DNA from: Apostichopus japonicus
Lineage: Eukaryota; Echinodermata; Holothuroidea; Aspidochirotida; Stichopodidae
Assembly (NCBI RefSeq): GCF_037975245.1
Contig: NC_092575.1
Span: 18,009,810-18,073,809 of the forward strand
DNA: 64,000 nucleotides
Reading direction: 5' to 3'
Both the position numbers and the translations under genes were made by a program. Under the pieces are notes generated by a model, which was given only the letters and a program-made list of their open reading frames with translations, had not been told where the DNA came from and ran no database searches. Shown here piece after piece: positions 50,714 to 61,700 of the stretch (within the stretch, counting starts at the first letter, position 1; each line of letters begins with the position of its first letter).

Positions 50714-53209
50714 TAAACTTCCAGAGACCGTATAAGATCGCGGCAAAAGCAAACTGCCCCCACCTGGTCTCGAGCCCGCGATCCAAAAATACGTCACGCT
50801 CTCGAGGTACAGAGCAACCAACCGCGCCACGACAGCAGTTGATATAAATCTATGTTCGTTTCTAATACTTAAACTTCCAGAGACCGTATAAGATCGCGGC
50901 AAAAGCAAACTGCCCCCACCTGGTCTCGAGCCCGCGATCCAAAAATACGTCACGCTCTCGAGGTACAGAGCAACCAACCGCGCCACGACAGCAGTTGATA
51001 TAAATCTATGTTCGTTTCTAATACTTAAACTTCCAGAGACCGTATAAGATCGCGGCAAAAGCAAACTGCCCCCACCTGGTCTCGAGCCCGCGATCCAAAA
51101 ATACGTCACGCTCTCGAGGTACAGAGCAACCAACCGCGCCACGACAGCAGTTGATATAAATCTATGTTCGTTTCTAATACTTAAACTTCCAGAGACCGTA
51201 TAAGATCGCGGCAAAAGCAAACTGCCCCCACCTGGTCTCGAGCCCGCGATCCAAAAATACGTCACGCTCTCGAGGTACAGAGCAACCAACCGCGCCACGA
51301 CAGCAGTTGATATAAATCTATGTTCGTTTCTAATACTTAAACTTCCAGAGACCGTATAAGATCGCGGCAAAAGCAAACTGCCCCCACCTGGTCTCGAGCC
51401 CGCGATCCAAAAATACGTCACGCTCTCGAGGTACAGAGCAACCAACCGCGCCACGACAGCAGTTGATATAAATCTATGTTCGTTTCTAATACTTAAACTT
51501 CCAGAGACCGTATAAGATCGCGGCAAAAGCAAACTGCCCCCACCTGGTCTCGAGCCCGCGATCCAAAAATACGTCACGCTCTCGAGGTACAGAGCAACCA
51601 ACCGCGCCACGACAGCAGTTGATATAAATCTATGTTCGTTTCTAATACTTAAACTTCCAGAGACCGTATAAGATCGCGGCAAAAGCAAACTGCCCCCACC
51701 TGGTCTCGAGCCCGCGATCCAAAAATACGTCACGCTCTCGAGGTACAGAGCAACCAACCGCGCCACGACAGCAGTTGATATAAATCTATGTTCGTTTCTA
51801 ATACTTAAACTTCCAGAGACCGTATAAGATCGCGGCAAAAGCAAACTGCCCCCACCTGGTCTCGAGCCCGCGATCCAAAAATACGTCACGCTCTCGAGGT
51901 ACAGAGCAACCAACCGCGCCACGACAGCAGTTGATATAAATCTATGTTCGTTTCTAATACTTAAACTTCCAGAGACCGTATAAGATCGCGGCAAAAGCAA
52001 ACTGCCCCCACCTGGTCTCGAGCCCGCGATCCAAAAATACGTCACGCTCTCGAGGTACAGAGCAACCAACCGCGCCACGACAGCAGTTGATATAAATCTA
52101 TGTTCGTTTCTAATACTTAAACTTCCAGAGACCGTATAAGATCGCGGCAAAAGCAAACTGCCCCCACCTGGTCTCGAGCCCGCGATCCAAAAATACGTCA
52201 CGCTCTCGAGGTACAGAGCAACCAACCGCGCCACGACAGCAGTTGATATAAATCTATGTTCGTTTCTAATACTTAAACTTCCAGAGACCGTATAAGATCG
52301 CGGCAAAAGCAAACTGCCCCCACCTGGTCTCGAGCCCGCGATCCAAAAATACGTCACGCTCTCGAGGTACAGAGCAACCAACCGCGCCACGACAGCAGTT
52401 GATATAAATCTATGTTCGTTTCTAATACTTAAACTTCCAGAGACCGTATAAGATCGCGGCAAAAGCAAACTGCCCCCACCTGGTCTCGAGCCCGCGATCC
52501 AAAAATACGTCACGCTCTCGAGGTACAGAGCAACCAACCGCGCCACGACAGCAGTTGATATAAATCTATGTTCGTTTCTAATACTTAAACTTCCAGAGAC
52601 CGTATAAGATCGCGGCAAAAGCAAACTGCCCCCACCTGGTCTCGAGCCCGCGATCCAAAAATACGTCACGCTCTCGAGGTACAGAGCAACCAACCGCGCC
52701 ACGACAGCAGTTGATATAAATCTATGTTCGTTTCTAATACTTAAACTTCCAGAGACCGTATAAGATCGCGGCAAAAGCAAACTGCCCCCACCTGGTCTCG
52801 AGCCCGCGATCCAAAAATACGTCACGCTCTCGAGGTACAGAGCAACCAACCGCGCCACGACAGCAGTTGATATAAATCTATGTTCGTTTCTAATACTTAA
52901 ACTTCCAGAGACCGTATAAGATCGCGGCAAAAGCAAACTGCCCCCACCTGGTCTCGAGCCCGCGATCCAAAAATACGTCACGCTCTCGAGGTACAGAGCA
53001 ACCAACCGCGCCACGACAGCAGTTGATATAAATCTATGTTCGTTTCTAATACTTAAACTTCCAGAGACCGTATAAGATCGCGGCAAAAGCAAACTGCCCC
53101 CACCTGGTCTCGAGCCCGCGATCCAAAAATACGTCACGCTCTCGAGGTACAGAGCAACCAACCGCGCCACGACAGCAGTTGATATAAATCTATGTTCGTT
53201 TCTAATACT
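50714..53209 (-). repeat. Block of 16 consecutive 156-base units
   Basis: Sixteen successive units all carry the five-A tract, flanked on both sides by 155-base units. 16 x 156 = 2496, and the first and last five-A tracts are 2340 bases apart (15 x 156), so no 155-base unit interrupts. Because 156 is divisible by three, one - strand frame stays open for 896 codons with a perfect 52-residue period. That ORF is a product of unit length, not a gene. A four-unit run follows nearby (within 53674-54300). Confidence 0.92.
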
Positions 53210-56200
53210 TAAACTTCCAGAGACCGTATAAGATCGCGGCAAAAGCAAACTGCCCCCACCTGGTCTCGAGCCCGCGATCCAAAATACGTCACGCTCTCGA
53301 GGTACAGAGCAACCAACCGCGCCACGACAGCAGTTGATATAAATCTATGTTCGTTTCTAATACTTAAACTTCCAGAGACCGTATAAGATCGCGGCAAAAG
53401 CAAACTGCCCCCACCTGGTCTCGAGCCCGCGATCCAAAATACGTCACGCTCTCGAGGTACAGAGCAACCAACCGCGCCACGACAGCAGTTGATATAAATC
53501 TATGTTCGTTTCTAATACTTAAACTTCCAGAGACCGTATAAGATCGCGGCAAAAGCAAACTGCCCCCACCTGGTCTCGAGCCCGCGATCCAAAATACGTC
53601 ACGCTCTCGAGGTACAGAGCAACCAACCGCGCCACGACAGCAGTTGATATAAATCTATGTTCGTTTCTAATACTTAAACTTCCAGAGACCGTATAAGATC
53701 GCGGCAAAAGCAAACTGCCCCCACCTGGTCTCGAGCCCGCGATCCAAAAATACGTCACGCTCTCGAGGTACAGAGCAACCAACCGCGCCACGACAGCAGT
53801 TGATATAAATCTATGTTCGTTTCTAATACTTAAACTTCCAGAGACCGTATAAGATCGCGGCAAAAGCAAACTGCCCCCACCTGGTCTCGAGCCCGCGATC
53901 CAAAAATACGTCACGCTCTCGAGGTACAGAGCAACCAACCGCGCCACGACAGCAGTTGATATAAATCTATGTTCGTTTCTAATACTTAAACTTCCAGAGA
54001 CCGTATAAGATCGCGGCAAAAGCAAACTGCCCCCACCTGGTCTCGAGCCCGCGATCCAAAAATACGTCACGCTCTCGAGGTACAGAGCAACCAACCGCGC
54101 CACGACAGCAGTTGATATAAATCTATGTTCGTTTCTAATACTTAAACTTCCAGAGACCGTATAAGATCGCGGCAAAAGCAAACTGCCCCCACCTGGTCTC
54201 GAGCCCGCGATCCAAAAATACGTCACGCTCTCGAGGTACAGAGCAACCAACCGCGCCACGACAGCAGTTGATATAAATCTATGTTCGTTTCTAATACTTA
54301 AACTTCCAGAGACCGTATAAGATCGCGGCAAAAGCAAACTGCCCCCACCTGGTCTCGAGCCCGCGATCCAAAATACGTCACGCTCTCGAGGTACAGAGCA
54401 ACCAACCGCGCCACGACAGCAGTTGATATAAATCTATGTTCGTTTCTAATACTTAAACTTCCAGAGACCGTATAAGATCGCGGCAAAAGCAAACTGCCCC
54501 CACCTGGTCTCGAGCCCGCGATCCAAAATACGTCACGCTCTCGAGGTACAGAGCAACCAACCGCGCCACGACAGCAGTTGATATAAATCTATGTTCGTTT
54601 CTAATACTTAAACTTCCAGAGACCGTATAAGATCGCGGCAAAAGCAAACTGCCCCCACCTGGTCTCGAGCCCGCGATCCAAAATACGTCACGCTCTCGAG
54701 GTACAGAGCAACCAACCGCGCCACGACAGCAGTTGATATAAATCTATGTTCGTTTCTAATACTTAAACTTCCAGAGACCGTATAAGATCGCGGCAAAAGC
54801 AAACTGCCCCCACCTGGTCTCGAGCCCGCGATCCAAAATACGTCACGCTCTCGAGGTACAGAGCAACCAACCGCGCCACGACAGCAGTTGATATAAATCT
54901 ATGTTCGTTTCTAATACTTAAACTTCCAGAGACCGTATAAGATCGCGGCAAAAGCAAACTGCCCCCACCTGGTCTCGAGCCCGCGATCCAAAATACGTCA
55001 CGCTCTCGAGGTACAGAGCAACCAACCGCGCCACGACAGCAGTTGATATAAATCTATGTTCGTTTCTAATACTTAAACTTCCAGAGACCGTATAAGATCG
55101 CGGCAAAAGCAAACTGCCCCCACCTGGTCTCGAGCCCGCGATCCAAAATACGTCACGCTCTCGAGGTACAGAGCAACCAACCGCGCCACGACAGCAGTTG
55201 ATATAAATCTATGTTCGTTTCTAATACTTAAACTTCCAGAGACCGTATAAGATCGCGGCAAAAGCAAACTGCCCCCACCTGGTCTCGAGCCCGCGATCCA
55301 AAATACGTCACGCTCTCGAGGTACAGAGCAACCAACCGCGCCACGACAGCAGTTGATATAAATCTATGTTCGTTTCTAATACTTAAACTTCCAGAGACCG
55401 TATAAGATCGCGGCAAAAGCAAACTGCCCCCACCTGGTCTCGAGCCCGCGATCCAAAAATACGTCACGCTCTCGAGGTACAGAGCAACCAACCGCGCCAC
55501 GACAGCAGTTGATATAAATCTATGTTCGTTTCTAATACTTAAACTTCCAGAGACCGTATAAGATCGCGGCAAAAGCAAACTGCCCCCACCTGGTCTCGAG
55601 CCCGCGATCCAAAATACGTCACGCTCTCGAGGTACAGAGCAACCAACCGCGCCACGACAGCAGTTGATATAAATCTATGTTCGTTTCTAATACTTAAACT
55701 TCCAGAGACCGTATAAGATCGCGGCAAAAGCAAACTGCCCCCACCTGGTCTCGAGCCCGCGATCCAAAATACGTCACGCTCTCGAGGTACAGAGCAACCA
55801 ACCGCGCCACGACAGCAGTTGATATAAATCTATGTTCGTTTCTAATACTTAAACTTCCAGAGACCGTATAAGATCGCGGCAAAAGCAAACTGCCCCCACC
55901 TGGTCTCGAGCCCGCGATCCAAAATACGTCACGCTCTCGAGGTACAGAGCAACCAACCGCGCCACGACAGCAGTTGATATAAATCTATGTTCGTTTCTAA
56001 TACTTAAACTTCCAGAGACCGTATAAGATCGCGGCAAAAGCAAACTGCCCCCACCTGGTCTCGAGCCCGCGATCCAAAATACGTCACGCTCTCGAGGTAC
56101 AGAGCAACCAACCGCGCCACGACAGCAGTTGATATAAATCTATGTTCGTTTCTAATACTTAAACTTCCAGAGACCGTATAAGATCGCGGCAAAAGCAAAC

Positions 56201-56511
56201 TGCCCCCACCTGGTCTCGAGCCCGCGATCCAAAATACGTCACGCTCTCGAGGTACAGAGCAACCAACCGCGCCACGACAGCAGTTGATATAAATCTATGT
56301 TCGTTTCTAATACTTAAACTTCCAGAGACCGTATAAGATCGCGGCAAAAGCAAACTGCCCCCACCTGGTCTCGAGCCCGCGATCCAAAATACGTCACGCT
56401 CTCGAGGTACAGAGCAACCAACCGCGCCACGACAGCAGTTGATATAAATCTATGTTCGTTTCTAATACTTAAACTTCCAGAGACCGTATAAGATCGCGGC
56501 AAAAGCAAACT

Positions 56512-56620
56512 GCCCCCACCTGGTCTCGAGCCCGCGATCCAAAATACGTCACGCTCATCGAGGTACAGAGCAACCAACCGCGCCACGACAGCAGTTGATA
56601 TAAATCTATGTTCGTTTCTA
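56512..56620 (-). repeat. Unit with an inserted A in the anticodon-arm region
   Basis: ACGCTCATCGAGG replaces ACGCTCTCGAGG, an inserted A at about 56557, in an otherwise standard four-A unit. It makes the unit 156 bases long by a third route, destroys one CTCGAG palindrome, and disrupts the loop of the tRNA-like fold. I saw it once only. Confidence 0.85.
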
Positions 56621-58620
56621 ATACTTAAACTTCCAGAGACCGTATAAGATCGCGGCAAAAGCAAACTGCCCCCACCTGGTCTCGAGCCCGCGATCCAAAA
56701 TACGTCACGCTCTCGAGGTACAGAGCAACCAACCGCGCCACGACAGCAGTTGATATAAATCTATGTTCGTTTCTAATACTTAAACTTCCAGAGACCGTAT
56801 AAGATCGCGGCAAAAGCAAACTGCCCCCACCTGGTCTCGAGCCCGCGATCCAAAATACGTCACGCTCTCGAGGTACAGAGCAACCAACCGCGCCACGACA
56901 GCAGTTGATATAAATCTATGTTCGTTTCTAATACTTAAACTTCCAGAGACCGTATAAGATCGCGGCAAAAGCAAACTGCCCCCACCTGGTCTCGAGCCCG
57001 CGATCCAAAATACGTCACGCTCTCGAGGTACAGAGCAACCAACCGCGCCACGACAGCAGTTGATATAAATCTATGTTCGTTTCTAATACTTAAACTTCCA
57101 GAGACCGTATAAGATCGCGGCAAAAGCAAACTGCCCCCACCTGGTCTCGAGCCCGCGATCCAAAATACGTCACGCTCTCGAGGTACAGAGCAACCAACCG
57201 CGCCACGACAGCAGTTGATATAAATCTATGTTCGTTTCTAATACTTAAACTTCCAGAGACCGTATAAGATCGCGGCAAAAGCAAACTGCCCCCACCTGGT
57301 CTCGAGCCCGCGATCCAAAATACGTCACGCTCTCGAGGTACAGAGCAACCAACCGCGCCACGACAGCAGTTGATATAAATCTATGTTCGTTTCTAATACT
57401 TAAACTTCCAGAGACCGTATAAGATCGCGGCAAAAGCAAACTGCCCCCACCTGGTCTCGAGCCCGCGATCCAAAATACGTCACGCTCTCGAGGTACAGAG
57501 CAACCAACCGCGCCACGACAGCAGTTGATATAAATCTATGTTCGTTTCTAATACTTAAACTTCCAGAGACCGTATAAGATCGCGGCAAAAGCAAACTGCC
57601 CCCACCTGGTCTCGAGCCCGCGATCCAAAATACGTCACGCTCTCGAGGTACAGAGCAACCAACCGCGCCACGACAGCAGTTGATATAAATCTATGTTCGT
57701 TTCTAATACTTAAACTTCCAGAGACCGTATAAGATCGCGGCAAAAGCAAACTGCCCCCACCTGGTCTCGAGCCCGCGATCCAAAATACGTCACGCTCTCG
57801 AGGTACAGAGCAACCAACCGCGCCACGACAGCAGTTGATATAAATCTATGTTCGTTTCTAATACTTAAACTTCCAGAGACCGTATAAGATCGCGGCAAAA
57901 GCAAACTGCCCCCACCTGGTCTCGAGCCCGCGATCCAAAAATACGTCACGCTCTCGAGGTACAGAGCAACCAACCGCGCCACGACAGCAGTTGATATAAA
58001 TCTATGTTCGTTTCTAATACTTAAACTTCCAGAGACCGTATAAGATCGCGGCAAAAGCAAACTGCCCCCACCTGGTCTCGAGCCCGCGATCCAAAAATAC
58101 GTCACGCTCTCGAGGTACAGAGCAACCAACCGCGCCACGACAGCAGTTGATATAAATCTATGTTCGTTTCTAATACTTAAACTTCCAGAGACCGTATAAG
58201 ATCGCGGCAAAAGCAAACTGCCCCCACCTGGTCTCGAGCCCGCGATCCAAAATACGTCACGCTCTCGAGGTACAGAGCAACCAACCGCGCCACGACAGCA
58301 GTTGATATAAATCTATGTTCGTTTCTAATACTTAAACTTCCAGAGACCGTATAAGATCGCGGCAAAAGCAAACTGCCCCCACCTGGTCTCGAGCCCGCGA
58401 TCCAAAAATACGTCACGCTCTCGAGGTACAGAGCAACCAACCGCGCCACGACAGCAGTTGATATAAATCTATGTTCGTTTCTAATACTTAAACTTCCAGA
58501 GACCGTATAAGATCGCGGCAAAAGCAAACTGCCCCCACCTGGTCTCGAGCCCGCGATCCAAAATACGTCACGCTCTCGAGGTACAGAGCAACCAACCGCG
58601 CCACGACAGCAGTTGATATA

Positions 58621-58694
58621 AATCTACTATGTTCGTTTCTAATACTTTAAACTTCCAGAGCACCGTATAAGAATCGCGGCCAAAAGCAAACTGC
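58621..58694 (-). repeat. Degraded unit at the contig end before the second gap
   Basis: Compared with the standard unit this 74-base end contains five insertions: three bases in AATCTACTATG, a T in ACTTTAAAC, a C in AGAGCACCG, an A in AAGAATCGCGG and a C in CGGCCAAAAG. Five insertions in under 75 bases, directly at the gap and nowhere else in B2, are best explained by low-quality consensus at a contig end. Confidence 0.9.
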
Positions 58695-58794
58695 NNNNNN
58701 NNNNNNNNNNNNNNNNNNNNNNNNNNNNNNNNNNNNNNNNNNNNNNNNNNNNNNNNNNNNNNNNNNNNNNNNNNNNNNNNNNNNNNNNNNNNNN
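58695..58794. other. Assembly gap (100 N) inside the B array
   Basis: Exactly 100 N. The left flank stops at CAAACTGC and the right flank starts at AAATACGTCACGC in the same orientation. In a standard unit 28 bases (29 in a five-A unit) lie between these points. The true gap should therefore be 28 or 29 plus a multiple of about 155, not 100. Confidence 0.98.
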
Positions 58795-61700
58795 AAATAC
58801 GTCACGCTCTCGAGGTACAGAGCAACCAACCGCGCCACGACAGCAGTTGATATAAATCTATGTTCGTTTCTAATACTTAAACTTCCAGAGACCGTATAAG
58901 ATCGCGGCAAAAGCAAACTGCCCCCACCTGGTCTCGAGCCCGCGATCCAAAAATACGTCACGCTCTCGAGGTACAGAGCAACCAACCGCGCCACGACAGC
59001 AGTTGATATAAATCTATGTTCGTTTCTAATACTTAAACTTCCAGAGACCGTATAAGATCGCGGCAAAAGCAAACTGCCCCCACCTGGTCTCGAGCCCGCG
59101 ATCCAAAATACGTCACGCTCTCGAGGTACAGAGCAACCAACCGCGCCACGACAGCAGTTGATATAAATCTATGTTCGTTTCTAATACTTAAACTTCCAGA
59201 GACCGTATAAGATCGCGGCAAAAGCAAACTGCCCCCACCTGGTCTCGAGCCCGCGATCCAAAATACGTCACGCTCTCGAGGTACAGAGCAACCAACCGCG
59301 CCACGACAGCAGTTGATATAAATCTATGTTCGTTTCTAATACTTAAACTTCCAGAGACCGTATAAGATCGCGGCAAAAGCAAACTGCCCCCACCTGGTCT
59401 CGAGCCCGCGATCCAAAATACGTCACGCTCTCGAGGTACAGAGCAACCAACCGCGCCACGACAGCAGTTGATATAAATCTATGTTCGTTTCTAATACTTA
59501 AACTTCCAGAGACCGTATAAGATCGCGGCAAAAGCAAACTGCCCCCACCTGGTCTCGAGCCCGCGATCCAAAATACGTCACGCTCTCGAGGTACAGAGCA
59601 ACCAACCGCGCCACGACAGCAGTTGATATAAATCTATGTTCGTTTCTAATACTTAAACTTCCAGAGACCGTATAAGATCGCGGCAAAAGCAAACTGCCCC
59701 CACCTGGTCTCGAGCCGCGATCCAAAATACGTCACGCTCTCGAGGTACAGAGCAACCAACCGCGCCACGACAGCAGTTGATATAAATCTATGTTCGTTTC
59801 TAATACTTAAACTTCCAGAGACCGTATAAGATCGCGGCAAAAGCAAACTGCCCCCACCTGGTCTCGAGCCCGCGATCCAAAATACGTCACGCTCTCGAGG
59901 TACAGAGCAACCAACCGCGCCACGACAGCAGTTGATATAAATCTATGTTCGTTTCTAATACTTAAACTTCCAGAGACCGTATAAGATCGCGGCAAAAGCA
60001 AACTGCCCCCACCTGGTCTCGAGCCCGCGATCCAAAATACGTCACGCTCTCGAGGTACAGAGCAACCAACCGCGCCACGACAGCAGTTGATATAAATCTA
60101 TGTTCGTTTCTAATACTTAAACTTCCAGAGACCGTATAAGATCGCGGCAAAAGCAAACTGCCCCCACCTGGTCTCGAGCCCGCGATCCAAAATACGTCAC
60201 GCTCTCGAGGTACAGAGCAACCAACCGCGCCACGACAGCAGTTGATATAAATCTATGTTCGTTTCTAATACTTAAACTTCCAGAGACCGTATAAGATCGC
60301 GGCAAAAGCAAACTGCCCCCACCTGGTCTCGAGCCCGCGATCCAAAATACGTCACGCTCTCGAGGTACAGAGCAACCAACCGCGCCACGACAGCAGTTGA
60401 TATAAATCTATGTTCGTTTCTAATACTTAAACTTCCAGAGACCGTATAAGATCGCGGCAAAAGCAAACTGCCCCCACCTGGTCTCGAGCCCGCGATCCAA
60501 AATACGTCACGCTCTCGAGGTACAGAGCAACCAACCGCGCCACGACAGCAGTTGATATAAATCTATGTTCGTTTCTAATACTTAAACTTCCAGAGACCGT
60601 ATAAGATCGCGGCAAAAGCAAACTGCCCCCACCTGGTCTCGAGCCCGCGATCCAAAATACGTCACGCTCTCGAGGTACAGAGCAACCAACCGCGCCACGA
60701 CAGCAGTTGATATAAATCTATGTTCGTTTCTAATACTTAAACTTCCAGAGACCGTATAAGATCGCGGCAAAAGCAAACTGCCCCCACCTGGTCTCGAGCC
60801 CGCGATCCAAAATACGTCACGCTCTCGAGGTACAGAGCAACCAACCGCGCCACGACAGCAGTTGATATAAATCTATGTTCGTTTCTAATACTTAAACTTC
60901 CAGAGACCGTATAAGATCGCGGCAAAAGCAAACTGCCCCCACCTGGTCTCGAGCCCGCGATCCAAAATACGTCACGCTCTCGAGGTACAGAGCAACCAAC
61001 CGCGCCACGACAGCAGTTGATATAAATCTATGTTCGTTTCTAATACTTAAACTTCCAGAGACCGTATAAGATCGCGGCAAAAGCAAACTGCCCCCACCTG
61101 GTCTCGAGCCCGCGATCCAAAATACGTCACGCTCTCGAGGTACAGAGCAACCAACCGCGCCACGACAGCAGTTGATATAAATCTATGTTCGTTTCTAATA
61201 CTTAAACTTCCAGAGACCGTATAAGATCGCGGCAAAAGCAAACTGCCCCCACCTGGTCTCGAGCCCGCGATCCAAAATACGTCACGCTCTCGAGGTACAG
61301 AGCAACCAACCGCGCCACGACAGCAGTTGATATAAATCTATGTTCGTTTCTAATACTTAAACTTCCAGAGACCGTATAAGATCGCGGCAAAAGCAAACTG
61401 CCCCCACCTGGTCTCGAGCCCGCGATCCAAAATACGTCACGCTCTCGAGGTACAGAGCAACCAACCGCGCCACGACAGCAGTTGATATAAATCTATGTTC
61501 GTTTCTAATACTTAAACTTCCAGAGACCGTATAAGATCGCGGCAAAAGCAAACTGCCCCCACCTGGTCTCGAGCCCGCGATCCAAAATACGTCACGCTCT
61601 CGAGGTACAGAGCAACCACCGCGCCACGACAGCAGTTGATATAAATCTATGTTCGTTTCTAATACTTAAACTTCCAGAGACCGTATAAGATCGCGGCAAA

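Larger units (their letters stand above)
18282..58694 (-). repeat. Satellite array B2, homogeneous reverse-orientation units (about 260 units)
   Basis: About 40.4 kb of nearly identical units. All carry AAACTTCC in place of the AAAGTTCC of A and B1. The only common polymorphism is a tract of four or five A in GATCCAAAATACG, giving 155- or 156-base units. By eye, about 63 units have five A. Other changes are rare: C to T at 42514, small deletions and an insertion at 26480-27130, an inserted A at about 56557, and a damaged end at 58621-58694. Hand count of the consensus gives 77 G+C of 155 and 13 CpG. Every unit keeps the tRNA-like segment on the - strand. No gene, transposon or unique sequence interrupts the array. 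Confidence 0.97.

Noticed and set aside
50558-53248. 896-codon - strand ORF, and all other 64- to 351-codon ORFs, as protein genes
   Set aside because: They follow unit length exactly, repeat with a 52-residue or 155-base period, overlap neighbours, change frame with each 155-base unit and occur on both strands. There is no non-repetitive protein sequence.
58621-58694. A new divergent unit type
   Set aside because: All changes are insertions clustered at a contig end next to N, which fits consensus error better than real divergence.
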